A stretch of 64,000 nucleotides of DNA from Acridotheres tristis (GCA_037013685.1 CM072895.1:11568463-11632462); one strand, 5' to 3'. Positions 1 to 12,796 are shown, numbered from the stretch's first letter. Numbers and translations are program-made. The notes: a model not told the origin generated them from the letters alone.

Positions 1-2269
1 TCCTCTCTCCCGGGAGAGTCACGTCAGGTAACCTTGGTAACTCGAAGGCAGGGGAGGCAGGAGGCGAAAGCTTCCTGCAATATTCACGGGACCATGACAG
101 AACATTCATTAGCACTCTAATGTCAGAAGGAATCAGCAGCCGGGGTGGCCGTGCCCGCCCCACTCTGCTTCTCACCTTGTTTATGAGGTTCCTGACCTTT
201 CCTGCTACGAAGCAGCAAGTTGGCAAACTGCAGCTCACGGCACGCTGGGGCACAGAGAGGACAGAGCCATGAAAAATTCACACCTGCTGGCATCTCCGGT
301 GTGCTTGAACTCACAAATCAGGAGCCAGGGGATGTACAACATGCAGCATCTCTCAGTGGCCCTGGCTATCCTTTGGGCTCGCCTAATCTGCCAAGCTGCT
401 GAAGGCAAATCCACATTGTAGTGCTGAACGTGGCAAGTGCCAGGGACTCACCACGATGTGGCCACAAGGACAGTGCCAGCACTCTGCTTTGCAGCAGGGG
501 AGAAAGAGATAAAAAGAGGTGGAACTGGAAGCTATGAATGTGCTGTGATTAGCACAAACCCCGACTCCCTGGGTGACTTGTGTCCTGCTCTGTCCACACG
601 ACTGCCAATTCAGAGCTGGAAATGGCAGAAGTCCTCTCTGCACACCCAGACTCTCTGAACCCTACAAGACAACGTTAGGTGACTAAAGAGTTAACAAATC
701 CAAAACGCTGGGGATGAGTTGGACTAGAGATAACAAAACATGGAGTGTATATACTAGGCTGAAATAGAAATTCGGCCTGGCCGCAAGATCAATAAAGAGG
801 AGAAGGCCAGAGCTGTGGTTACTTGGTGCTTGGATTAAGAGCTTCATCAGGTTTCTGCAATCAGATCTGATGATCCCACCAAAGGAACAAAGGGAAGGCT
901 TCAGGCCCTCATTTTAGAGAGGAAAACGAAGAGTCATCAATTTTCTGAAAGTGACTTTATGCCTCGTTAAGACCCATCTAAATTATATACAAGATGACTT
1001 CCAAGTAATGGAAAAATGAATCTGTAGATAGTTCTCTTTTTTTTTTTCCCTTTTATTTCCTCAAGGATGTGTCTCCAGCCAGCCTGAAACCAAATACTTG
1101 TTTTGGGGAGAAAAATTCCCACCCCTACAGGAAGATATTTCAAAATGAGCACTTCAGATTTAAATGCAGCTGCACCTCTCACAGTCCTCTTCTTCCCCTA
1201 GAGCTTTCAGCACCCTGGCCAAGAAAACGATTCAAGACCTAAGCACCACACACATTAAGCAATTTACAAACTGCAGCAAGATTAGCTTTAAATACCACTC
1301 TTTCCGGAGGAATTTATCTCAATGTGGCACCCCCATAGATATTTTAATATCTTTCAAAAAAAAAAATCTTAAAATGAAAGGAATTTCACATTCTTAATTT
1401 GGAAATAAAAAAAAATTCCAGAGTAAACCAGCTCAATCCAACATCAAAAGGAGAGGAACATTATACGGGGACAGAACCCCAAGTGTTCTTTTAGCCTGTA
1501 TTTTAATAGCTGCTAAAATTGGAGTCAAATATGAGTGCATGAAAGAAAAATGTATCACAGAAACTGCATCTCCTTCCACCACTCAGCCTTGTCCTTGACC
1601 CTTGATGGCTGCTGGGCTGACTCAATGGCTGTCCAGGCACTGGTGTGGCTCTGCTGCTGCCCTCCATCCCCAGAGCCACATGATATCCTGGTGACATGCA
1701 GCAAATCCTCCTCAGAAAGCTGAGTCAAAACTGAGCCATCAGCAGGAAGGATGATACTTGAGATTAAAAAAAGTTATAAAGGGTTCCTTCACTGCTGGAA
1801 AAGCTGCATCCCTAGTGGACACGTGTAGAAGTTTGGGCTCTTGCGCCAGAATGTGAAGCCAACACAGTACCTGTGTCACTGAGTGAGCCAGAGGGTTCTC
1901 ATCAATTCTTGTATTCCAGGGCTTCCAAAAACTGCTTACTTTGCTCAGGGAGGAATTTGATTTGTAACATGCTCAGTATTTTGCTTCCTTCCCAGCTTTC
2001 CTTGAAGCAGCAGAGAGGACGCATAGCTATATCATGGGGCTGGGAGTAATGGTTGGGGTAGCATCAGGAATGATGCCAGGAAACCTGCAGTAAGCTGAGG
2101 AATCAGAAACAGTAACAGATCTCTGAGGAGAAAAAGCAGATGGAGCCTGTGGGAGAGAAGGGCAGCTTCCTCACCAGAGCAGCCCCATGCAGCTTGCAGG
2201 AATGGCATAAGCCCCTTGCAAATATCCACCTTGCTTCATAGGAACCTTGGTATGAGCAGCTCCCCTGAG
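1..2269. other. Non-coding stretch
   Basis: No gene is recognised. Open frames are all under 90 codons and lie on both strands without domain, splice or codon signal. Holds the 14-bp palindrome at 5-18 and a T11 run at 1,037-1,047. Confidence 0.7.
5..18. repeat. 14-bp perfect palindrome with CCCGGG centre
   Basis: CTCTCCCGGGAGAG is its own reverse complement. It is followed by CACGTCA (21-26 region) and a direct repeat of GGTAAC at 27-32 and 36-41. The start of the window is locally more CpG-containing than what follows, which may be the edge of a regulatory block continuing to the left. Confidence 0.85.
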
Positions 2270-2405
2270 CCTTCCATTCTGCTGGGACAGATTCCTGCCT
2301 GTATGTATCACAGGACTATCTGGTGACTGTCTGAGATGTGAAGACATTGGGATAGATGACCTAATCTCCCTTCTGATCTCACACTGCTGCAATCGTAGGA
2401 TTCTG
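2270..2405 (+). mobile_element. CR1/L3-type LINE 3'-end fragment
   Basis: Around 2,347-2,402 the plus strand reads like the 3' untranslated end of a CR1-clade LINE. It has a GGGATAGATGACCT block followed by a pyrimidine-rich CTCCCTTCTGATC block and then an ATTCTG-type tail. Canonical copies have a 'tagatgacct ... gtcccttccaac ... attctatgattct' layout. CR1 copies are normally 5'-truncated, so a 3'-only fragment is expected. The upstream boundary is a guess. No reverse-transcriptase sequence can be read upstream of it. The match is from memory of the family and is diverged, so this is a moderate call. Confidence 0.5.
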
Positions 2406-5400
2406 CTGATGCAGCCAAACCAGCAGCAAACTCTGCTATTTCAGCTGTGGGTTTCCACTGGGGTCTGTAATCAATACGAACAAATCGGGCAGCAGGAAAC
2501 GACTGCTGCCATTTGGGCTGCTTTCACCAGAGCTGATCCTCTGTGCCTGCCAGAACACAGTTAAAAGCCCCAGCTTGGGTGACAGCAGTGAGTCCTGGCA
2601 GCCCTGGGACAGGGCCACACTGCCACTGCCTCACACACGTGGCCCTGTCACTGCAGCCAGGCTGGCAGGGCAGCTGGCAGAGCACTGCAAGCCTGTGGTG
2701 CTCCAGACATTTGTCACAATTATCAGGGATTTATTAGGACAAGGATCGTGTCACTTGTCTGTAATTTCACTCTGAATTATACCCCTCTCCATAGGTGGCA
2801 GTCTCTGAATTAAGCTGCCCTGTAGGGAGAAAGGGAGACTGGACATCAAGCGCCCCTTTGATAGACACCTCACCTAAACAAGCTCTTTCATGCAGCTCCC
2901 AAATGGTGGCTGGGGACCTTGGAGTAAGTCAGTGTCCAGCCCTGCAGGAAGCCTAACACCACTGTCATGGAATGGCTGATGGTGACCAAAGACTAAGCCC
3001 AGTCTACTGCAAGTGAGCACAAGGCCCCATCTTGGCCATGCTGGGGATGTGCACAAGTACTAAAACCAAATGAAGAGCATAGAGATCTGCCCTAGCTGGC
3101 TGTCTTTGCAAAGGATTGGCATCTGCAACTACGGGTTGTACAGGAATAGTTGCCTGTACAAACCTCCAAGCCAAAAAGCAACACCCCCAAAAGCACAGCA
3201 TAAAACACTATGAAGAGGAGGGATACCAGGTGGTAACAGACACATTCAGTTGTGACACCACCTGCAGCTGCCCCATGTACACACAGTCCAAAACTCACAC
3301 TGTCGTGTTTCAATCTACCTCATACAGTTTGTACTACAGCAATAAAGCAAGTGCTTTGCTCCCTTTCCCAATTACTAGGACTTAGCTCTTGGAATTATAC
3401 CTGATTGTAGGCAATGATTTTTTTCAAATGTAACAGCTCATCTTTTCCATACCTGAAACTCATCAAGAAGGAAGCACTCTGGGGGAAATACCTCTTTCTA
3501 TGAAACTGTAATCCTAAGGTTTTGCAGTTCACACAGTTCCATTTATTGTACTACAGAGGGACTTATTGCATTAGCAGAAATCTGGTGCAATCTCTTTCAT
3601 AATAATCAAAAATGTATTGAAATTGGTGTTTTTTACAGTTGTACTAATTTTTCTAACGTTTTTGTTATATGGCGTCACAGTAATTCTTTCTGCAGGGCTA
3701 CATACTGAGGAACTGAACACTACTACTATTGCTGCTCTTTGGATCATTAAACTCCTGTCTTTTAAAGCAATCAATGCTTGCTGATTCACGTTTAACTTCT
3801 CAGAGATGATTACAGGAATTCTTATTACCCATTATCACATGTATGTTTTTAACAATCCTGAGTTTTAAGAGGACATCAGTATTACCATAACCTCCCATGG
3901 GATACTCATTTGAGGTTATTAATTTTGAATGTTCTATAGCACCTACAGCAATCTCAAAATTCAGAGATTGTATTTCAATGGTATGTATCTACCCATGGTG
4001 AGCAGCCAGTGACTGCATATTTATAACTAGTTACCTACGCTGTTTGCAAGTGGAAGAATCACCTAGTACAAGGTACCAAGCAGAAATTTTGAAGGGATTC
4101 TGAAGTCAAATAAATACATATCTTGGAGTTAGAGAGAAGGCTGCAAACTCTCACAGATTTCCTAAAGAACTATCTCAAAGCATTCTAGTTGAATTCTTCA
4201 TTTAACAATCTGTATTTGAGTACTTCTAAGAGACTGGTTGTCTATATTTAAAAATATTCCTGACAACTCTTTTTTTGAAGCTGAAGGTGCTCCAAAGCAT
4301 CCCCGGCAAAGAGAGCTTATAAACTACAGTAAGGACATAGAGAAAGCTTGAAGAGTTCACAGGGCAGGAGAGGGAAAGCTGCTGTGCTGAAGCAGCACAT
4401 GCAGCTTATTAACCTCTGCACATCCAAAGAGAGTGGGCAGGACTGCCAGTCCTGAGCAATGCATATGAACAGGGGTTTAGGATGTGCTACTGCCTAACTC
4501 AACTTCCACACACTGCTGCTGTGTGTCTACAGCAAAGCTGCTGCCTCCTCCCCATGGTGCATATCCTCAAATGCCCAGGGAAAACTACTGCCCACTATGC
4601 ATGTTCATAAGGAAGCTGGTGCTGTAGTTTCAGCAGATATTTGCAAGCATGGCTCTCTAAAATATATTGAAAAATATCAGTTAAGTGTATGCTGTCTTTA
4701 CTGACAGATTTTCTTTTTCAAATTTTGCTTGAGCTGCATATGGCTCTGTAAAAAGTCACTCTTGCCTAAGCATCCTGGCTTTGACAACCATAGCCCAGAT
4801 TTTAACACTGCACACAATTCAGCCACCACAGAAATCCGTGCTAATGAGGAAATGTGCCACTGAACTGTATCATTTTACATGTGAGAAGGAGGGAGAGGAG
4901 GGAAGATGTAGGCAAGGCACCAACTGAAAGAACTCATAAGGACATGCAGGCTGGGCCAGATGGATCCCACAGGACTCAAGTCCATGAGAGTCCCAAAGAT
5001 GCTCTTCAGCTCAGAAGGTGGAAATAGCCATAGCTGCCAGTTTGCTTCCCACGTTCTCCTCAATGGGAACAGACTGGATGAGAAGACAATTGACTGGTTT
5101 GGTAAGTCTTTAAACATCTTTCTAGAGATAAAGAGTCTAACTAGGCACCAAGCTGAAGTAACTCAGCAGCTACACCATCCCAATGACTGTGCACAGATAA
5201 GCTCATTGTGATGCCAGCAATGAGGAAGTCTCAACACGAATGCAACCATCGCCATCCCCCCCAAAACTACACTCACCACATCTAATTACCAAAAAGCATT
5301 AAGTCATTATGGAAATGCAGATAGAGGTAGAAAGTAATAGGGTCCCCACAACTTGTTTTTTATTAATTTTGTTTTGGTTTTCACCTTGAGGGAAATGGAC

Positions 5401-8400
5401 AAAGACTTATGGTCAGGCAACTTTATAAACACAGTATTCGGAAGAAAGGAATTTCATGTTTCATCTAAACCCCTTTGGGCAGAGCTGGCATTAGGCTGAT
5501 GTGAAGTATGCAACATGCCTCAATGGGAAAAAAGCAGATGGTGATAATAAGAGGTGGTATATTTCTGCTTCCCATCTCTGAGTGCTCCATTTACTCTTAA
5601 CTAGCTGTTTCTTGCTCAGTGCAGCAGATATTGCTCCTGCCTGAGCACAGTCAACTGACCTGAAACACTGGCAAGTTCATATCATGGGACCACTGGGGTC
5701 TGGGTCTTGGTTCCACCAAGCATGAAAATGACCCTCACATCTTTCTATGTTATTTTAGCTGTAGATACAAGTAACAGGAGACATACAATAATTTGATGGA
5801 AATAGCCCAATAGTAAGTAATGACTGCAGGACAAAGGGTGAGCTTTGTGTTCTTAACCTAAATATGGAACAGTGACATGGTAGTTATGAGCCATTACCAG
5901 AGGAAAAAGGGACATATCAAAATCCATACCTGACAACTGAGGTTACTGACATGCCAAACAAGGCAGCCAGTGTCAAATAACCTGAGAACAACCCTGCTGG
6001 CACAGGCTCAGCTAAGCCCATAGCAGTGCTCCTACAGGTCACCTAATGCAGCTTTTGCTAACTGGAGCATGACTGGTAGGAGCCAATGAGCAAAGTTAGG
6101 TTGCTTGCACCATCTGTTACCTGTCAGGTTTTCCAGAGTTTGTTCTAGGGTAGTGTGTAACCAGCCAAGCTGGAGGATGGATCCTTTAGTTAAACCTTTA
6201 GTTTATGCCAGATGTGCTGGCAGCTCTGTGCTATGTTTTCTTTTCCCCCTAACTGACAGTTGAAGAAACTTGACAGCATTTTCTACTAGCTGCAGCATTG
6301 CAGCTACACCACTTCCTGCTCTCAGAGCTGCCAATTTCTCTCCAGTAACCCTGAGAAAGATTCCTTTTCTGGGAAAATGATGACATGTGAGCTCTGCATA
6401 CATGTATCCCATCTATCCATCTATCCATCCTGCTATCCTTTCCTTAATGAACTGTTTTCAGTTATGTTCCATGTCAAGGGGATGAGAATAGGGGTTTGTT
6501 ACTAGTGGTCACTCTCTGACAGAACATGACCTCAAACTCAGCCCTTCCGTTTACTCTGACTTTACTAAGAAATCCCAAACCAGCACTGCACATTGTCTGT
6601 TTTACACTGACCTCCCATGACCACTGCTGAGCCGGTTCCATGACTCACTCTCACCTGGAAACAGGAATATCCACTCTGGATACCCCATTATGGCACGTTG
6701 ACCCAGCAGTGTGAGGTTTTAGTGCAGCTACCCACTTTCTGGAACCCCAGATCAGGGGCCTGCACTTTTACTGTTGAGGAATTTAAGTTGCCATCTGACG
6801 CAGAGATGAAATTGATGGAAGGACCTAGTTAACCCTGTGATCAAAGCAGTGTACATGCAAAGATGGAAAGGAAGATTTGCTGCTAACTTGTATGATTACT
6901 TTCTGTTTTTTCTCCACGCCACCCCATCAGATGTTACTTACTGATAAGCACAAATTTTATTTTGCTGTCACTTCAAAATAACCCAAGTGAACATCAGTTC
7001 TTCGCTGCTTTCAAGGAGAAGGTCTAACGAGAAGCATAAAACTAAGTTAATCCAGAAATTAGCTGCTATATTTTCAGGTAAAAATTACAAGACCAGAAAG
7101 AGTATTTGGCCATGCTGCCTGACCCACCATAGCAAATTTCATGCAGCAGCCCTTCACACTTGCCTTGTGCCCTATTTCCACATATGCTGAGCTGAAAGGT
7201 CTTGCAGAAATGTGTTCAGCGTCAGGTAACATCAAGATAGAGAGAAGCCAATACTTCCAGCAGCAAATCGGCCCCACTGTTGGAGATGTGAGCCTTATTT
7301 CTGCTTCACTTTCTCTGGTTTCAGCTTACACTTACTGATTCTTGTTCTGGCTCTGTCTGATGGATTAAACAGCCATTCCTTGCAGCTAGCACCTTTTCTC
7401 ACTTTAGGCACTCATACTCCACAAATATTTCACCTCTTGCTCCTCTTTCTGCTAAGTGTAGCACACAGAGCTTCAAGCCTTTTGTTGCATGGAATGTTTT
7501 TTCATTTGCAGATTACTTTTTGTGGCCTTTTACGTACCCCATATTGTAGTCAGGGCCTGCATTCCTCATTGTCAGAAAAAAAAGTGGGCATGTGAAACGT
7601 TTGTTACAGCACTTGTCCTTAGGGTAACTTTGGGCAGTGTAACAAAGGACAAGAACCACCTCCTAAATAAAATCTGCGCTCCTATGAAGAACGGCTGACC
7701 TCTCACTCTCATTTGTGCTTCCTCCTTTCCCAGCAACAACTTAGCTCTTCTGTCCTCATCTTCTAGAGCTTCAACATTACTCAACATGCACTTCACATAT
7801 AAATGAGGCTCATTCGAAGACCAGGATGGAGAGCAGTCCACGCTGGAAAAATCAATTATAAACCTAGGTCTATTTCTGACAGTTTGGTCTTTCAGAGAAA
7901 ATGTTTAATGAGGGTATTTTCTATGAAATATAACGAATGTAATTCTTTCTAAAGCAGTTTTGTTTTTTATATTATCCGTCCTGGCAGGATTTCAGGAGTG
8001 TCTAGCCACGGTCATGGTGCCAGCTCCTTGTCCTTGTGAGGTGAGGAATGGCTTGTTCTTGGTTGTCATTACAAGAGCATAATGTGATATTTGTACAATG
8101 AGAGGAACTTGGCGTTCACCATTAATGCCCATCAGGCCTATGGCTCAGGTGAGAGGATAGTCTGGCCCTGGGGACCCCACTGGAAACCAACAAAGCATCA
8201 GTGCAAGGAGCCCTCGGAGGGTGCTCAGCTCAACTACTGCAGTGCTGGTTACAGGGGACATCCAAGCATATGGGCATGTTTGAAACCCCATGTTTGACCT
8301 GCAGTGTGTTGCACTGTTGGAAACCAGCTCCAGCCTCTGAAGATTTTCATCTTGTCCTGAAGTTTACATCCTATGAAACATAATTAATCCCCAAAACTTA

Positions 8401-8989
8401 CCCCACGTGACAGTAACAGAGCATGCTTAGGAGAAGGAGGGAATATAGGTTTCAGAGAGAGACAGGAAGAACACCTCAGGTGCACAGCAAAGTGTAGGGA
8501 TGTTAGGTAACCTCTGTGCCCAGGACACCACAGCTACAGGCAAGATCTACACCAGTGAACAAAGCAAAGGATGATTGTATTGGCACAGTCAAATAACTAA
8601 GAAAGTAAAAGAAACAAACTACTGGAGAGAAGTTGTGTGAGACCTTTGAGTGCAGGACCCAACAGAGCAAACTGCATGAGAAAGGTTAAAGAGAACCAGA
8701 GCAGGATCTGAAGAGGCACTGATGACCTCCTGACAGCAGGGGAACAAGCCTTTGCTCCACCGATATCTTGATTATAATGGCAACTTTGACCAAGACAGAC
8801 TCTTAGTCTCACTTTCACACACATTTAGCGTCTGAAGGAAACACTGATTGCAGACTTAAAACTGTTCATCCCCTCTCCAACTTCTTCTGTTGAAATTAGC
8901 CCCAGGTTCAACAGAGACAATGATGGAGACAACATGCAAAAAGGAGGAAGGAACACTGAGCAAAAATCTAGCAATCAGGATTATGGTGA
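2406..8989. other. Non-coding stretch
   Basis: No gene, RNA or recognised transposon, apart from the microsatellite near 6,405. The longest frames are 89 codons and show no domain. Confidence 0.7.
6405..6432 (+). repeat. Short (ATCC/ATCT)n microsatellite
   Basis: A run of ATCC/ATCT tetranucleotide units, about six copies, in TATCCCATCTATCCATC followed by TATCCATCC. Too short to be highly mutable but a recognisable simple repeat. Confidence 0.8.
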
Positions 8990-9370
8990 CAATTTCAGCC
9001 AATAATTAGTAAAACGGAATGTTAATTATTGCTACTTCCCTCTTCCTTTCACCATGGCTCACACAGCTGTTCATAAATTGATACCCATAGAAATGAGTGT
9101 GAGCCAGGCCTGGATAGTTTGTTGGTATTCACACAGTATCAAAAGAACACATTTGCATTCTTTGCCAGAAGAATCAATTTACCTTGATTGATGATTGAAC
9201 TTCAATAAGTTCTTTAATATTTTGGTCATTAACTGTGACACTGTAACAGTGTCACCATCAGAGTGCTGCTGTATTTCACACCATGGCTCCTATTAGCTGC
9301 ACTCTGTAATATGCTTGAACTTCTAACTGAGCCCTTTTCAATATTGATAATCAACATATCTCAAAGATGA
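8990..9370. promoter_or_regulatory. Candidate conserved non-coding element
   Basis: An AT-rich, non-repetitive block with many transcription-factor-like words: AATAATTAG and TTAATTATT (homeodomain cores), ATTTGCAT (POU octamer half), TGATTGATGATTGA near 9,185-9,198 (PBX/HOX-type), and a 21-bp palindrome at 9,235-9,255. It has no coding potential and no repeat signature. That style is typical of vertebrate developmental enhancers, but conservation cannot be seen from one sequence. Boundaries are approximate. Confidence 0.3.
9235..9255. repeat. 21-bp perfect palindrome
   Basis: GTGACACTGT-A-ACAGTGTCAC: two perfect 10-base inverted arms around a single A. Each arm contains a TGACA/TGTCA core of the kind bound by TALE homeodomain proteins (MEIS/TGIF). 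It sits within the candidate conserved block at 8,990-9,370. Confidence 0.9.
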
Positions 9371-11042
9371 TCCTTCAAAACAAAGGATCATAGAGCTGCC
9401 CAGAACGCTTTATGAACACAGAGATTCCTGTCACTGGAGAGGCTGGACACTGCAGGTAGATACACAGGGTGCTGCTAAAAGCAGCAAAGGCCTCCTTCTC
9501 ACTGTTGGTTTTGTCATCGGTTCACTTCCCCCAGTTAACACTGAAACATTGCTTCTGACTACAAACCCTGCTCCTGCTTCAAAATGACCTGCAGTAATTT
9601 CATTTTCCCTCTTCGTAACATTTCAAAATGAGATCAGTAATACTTCTCTTTATGCATTGGGCTAAATGTAGGCAGACCTAAAACAACCTGCCTGATGATG
9701 GATATCTGTCTGAAGCCAAAGACCTAGAGGCACTTAAAGGTGCTACAAAAGGAAATAAAAGAAAAAAATAAAAGACATTGTTGGTATTTTGCAGTTGAAA
9801 AATAAGTGAAGAAAATAAAGAAACAGTAGTTAATGCAAACAGCAAAAAGAATCTTCAGGGCACCAGGCAGCTCCACTTGAGTTACAACAGCAGCCTCAGC
9901 ACTGGACTCCTGTCCTGTCCTGGCTCCTACACTGCTGAGCTGTGACACATGGACTGTTTACTGTCACAAGAAAGCATGAAACTGCTCCTGCTACAGATAT
10001 GAATGCCAGTGATGCAAAATCTGTCTCTGCAGAACATCTCCTGTTTGTACTGGAGCAGCACAGCCCAAGTCTATCAAAGCTGAACCCTGGCCTAAAGACA
10101 TGTCAGATAGCTCAAGCATACTGCTGCTGAACTGGGGTAACTCACAAGGTCAATCAGCCCATGCTTATTCCCACACGATCCAAACAAGATCCCTTTTGAG
10201 AGCAGGCAGAGCACCTGAGTACTGAGCCACATCACGCAGTGCAGGTGTATCCTCAGCTTTCCAAGGATACAGCCAGCTCACTTCCAGCCACACACGAGCA
10301 TGGCAGGATTATGAAAGACCAAGAGAAAAGCTGATAACATTTCAATGCTGCGTTCAGAGGTGAGACGACTAATGAAACTGAGACAGCAGTGCATCTATTA
10401 AAGCCAGGGGACAGTGGGAACCTGCACTCTGCTCCTGCTGCAGGAGAACTGGCTGTTGGCTGGCTGTTAAGAATTAAAATTGTGCTGTCAACAGTCTAAG
10501 TCTCGCATGATTACACACCTTTAAAGCCAATCAGGAAGAAAATAAATTCAGATGTGTGTGGCAGGAGTTGAACAGGGAAGATACCACAACAAGTTTCCAT
10601 TACCTTTTAAGAGCTGGTCAAATATTAATCACTATGAAATCTCTTGACAAAACCAGTGGTAGAGTTCAGCCTTTCCAGATATGCAGAAATATAGAACACA
10701 TAGGTGAGGATCACAGGATCTTCCCATCTGTGCCAGACAGCGTAACAAAGCACACCTTGCTTCTCCAGTGGCACTGGCAGAGAGCTGATGCACTGTCCAC
10801 AGCAGAAATACATCCACTGAATGTGGATCAAAGATTTCCTGTCCTAGGGACCTGCTGCTGAGGTGACTGACAGGAGAGCCTCTGCATTGGAGCTGACCTC
10901 CCCAGTCCTGGCAGCCTGCTCACAGTAGTCAATGCCTATCGCTATAATCAAGAAAAAGAAAATTCTCTTATTTTATCTAGATTTTCTTCTACCCCTCTAG
11001 AATAGTTCTAAATCCTCCCTTACCCAAAACTGCAAGAAGTGA

Positions 11043-11056
11043 TTTTTTTTTTTTTT
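11043..11056 (+). repeat. T14 homopolymer
   Basis: Fourteen consecutive T bases. A similar T14 run closes the pyrimidine tract at 45,872-45,892. Shorter A/T runs occur at 1,037-1,047, 29,013-29,024 and 29,147-29,157. None shows target-site duplications that I can see, so I do not call retroposed tails. Confidence 0.9.
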
Positions 11057-11097
11057 AAAACGTCTTGTTTGTCTGTGGTATTCTCTGATGAAAAACT

Positions 11098-11131
11098 AAA
11101 GATGCAAAGAAATTCTTACCTTTGCATCTTT
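11098..11131. repeat. 12-bp perfect inverted repeat, 10-nt loop
   Basis: AAAGATGCAAAG (11,098-11,109) and CTTTGCATCTTT (11,120-11,131) are exact reverse complements around AAATTCTTAC. Both arms carry the ATGCAAA/TTTGCAT POU-type word. A third TTTTTGCATCTCTGCAT follows at 11,134-11,150. A T14 run lies just upstream at 11,043-11,056. Confidence 0.9.
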
Positions 11132-12129
11132 TGTTTTTGCATCTCTGCATATTAACAGAATATTCAATGAACTAATTTAATACTTCTCAGTGATCTACAA
11201 ATAATCCTTTGTGGTTTTGAGATGTGGCTATAGGCAAAAAAATGACTGTATCATTTTTTTAACATAACTGTTCTGCTCCCTGTGTGTAATCAGTCATGTC
11301 TGCTAAGTATATTTACAAAAATGAAGCTAAACATCTTCCTATCCTATTGTTTTGCAAAATAAATGTAGCTCTAGGAGAGAAGGCTGGCATCTATTCTGGC
11401 TCATACATCATTAATAGAATCACATGCAAAATCCTGAACTGCTGTATTGCTGAAGTAATATCCCAGTTTTACTCCATTTTTCACTGGGCCTGCAGTGGTG
11501 GTAGCAGAGACACTACCACCAGCAAACTTCTCATTCTGAAGTCAAAACCTCTCTTTTTCCCTATCTGGAGTGAAAGATGGAAGTATCAAACATCCCCTGC
11601 CCTTCCAAAAAAGATGAACTCTGTAGAAATATGACAGTAAAAAAGCAAGCTTTTCTAAAGAGCTGGCACGTATGTTCAAGCAAAATGCTTTAAATAGATC
11701 CAGTGGATTAAGAGGGAGATGCACTCTGAATCCAGACACATCTCCAAGCACACTGACATGACAGATTCTCTGAAGCAGCTTCTTACCGAGGTGTTCTCAC
11801 GCTGAGGCAGCTGCTGGGGTGACAGCAAGATGGTTCTTGATTCAGCTTATTTTGGCTGAGCCTGTAGGTGACTTCGACCATATTTTCTCCCAGGTGCTGC
11901 TGCATTAACTGTATGAGGAATGCACCATGCACTGAAGCTGACAGAGATATATAGCTCTGAAACACAGACAGTTACAGCTACCCATACATGCTTCCTTTCT
12001 TATTAAGGAAGAAAAAAGTGCTGCTGTTTATCCTGTTAGGATCCCTACAGCAATTCCTCAGCCTGAATGTGCAAATGCTGCCTCTGCTGTGTCCTGCCTG
12101 GCCCTCTGAGCTGCACCAAACCCAAGCAG

Positions 12130-12218
12130 CACAGGGAGTGTGCCCTGCCACTGGGCTATGAGTTAATCTGGAGAGGTCACCGTTGGATCCCATCTCCTGT
12201 ATTCCTGTGAAACCCTCT
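12130..12218 (+). mobile_element. CR1 LINE 3'-end fragment
   Basis: The stretch GGGCTATGAGTTAATCTGG, then AGAGGTCACCGTTGGATCCC, then a CTGTATTCCTGTGA tail (12,152-12,213) follows the layout of a CR1 3' end: 'ggactagatgacctccagaggtcccttccaaccc ... attctgtgattct'. It is diverged, with no intact 8-bp terminal repeats. The 5' edge is uncertain. The open frames that overlap it on both strands (12,163-12,522 minus; 12,235-12,465 plus) look incidental. Confidence 0.5.
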
Positions 12219-12584
12219 GGATTATCTCTGTATCTTGTGTCCAGTTCTCCTGCATCTGGTCCCTGGAGAGAATGAGACTTTCTGTGCTAGGAGGAGGCTC
12301 AGCACAGATGCAAAGCCACTGGAAGGGACAAGCTCTGCAGGGCTGTGTTCTGACTGCACAGAGAGGGCAGCTCAACTCCAAGGGACCATCCCAGCAAGGC
12401 AGATCAGCTTCAGTAAGCCATGCAAAGCCAAATCTGAGGGGCAAAGATACAGATTGAAGAAGTGAGTTTTCAGATGTGCTAACAACAGCAGTGACTTGTT
12501 GCCAAACAGAACTGTGATTCAAGCAGCAAATTTGCTTTCACACAGGCAAACTCAAGCATCTGCACAGACCATGACTGAGAATTT

Positions 12585-12614
12585 GGGGGGAGGGGGGGAA
12601 AGACCCTTTGGGTC
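12585..12614. repeat. G-run followed by a short hairpin
   Basis: G6-A-G7 at 12,585-12,598 is followed by GACCC-TTT-GGGTC (12,602-12,614), a 5-bp perfect hairpin. The G-run is the longest in the window. It is slightly too short for a canonical intramolecular quadruplex by itself, but the GGG in the hairpin could contribute. Confidence 0.7.
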
Positions 12615-12796
12615 CAGCATGTATATGGGCAGACAGGTGCACACATGAATGTGTGACTGTGAGAAAACAGCTACACTCACAAGTGAAGATTTTATCCTTG
12701 ATTCCTTCAGTTGAAATCCACCACTTATTTTCTCTTTTGGTTGCATCAAGTTTGGCATTTTAAAAGCTTGTTTTCTGGTTTGGTGGGTTTTGTTGG

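Larger units (their letters stand above)
9371..12129. other. Non-coding stretch
   Basis: Holds the hairpin at 11,098-11,131 and the T14 run. Frames of 101 codons (10,556-10,861, plus) and 112 codons (11,296-11,634, plus) have no recognisable domain. The first is also open in two minus-strand frames, as expected for a stop-poor patch and not a gene. Confidence 0.65.
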
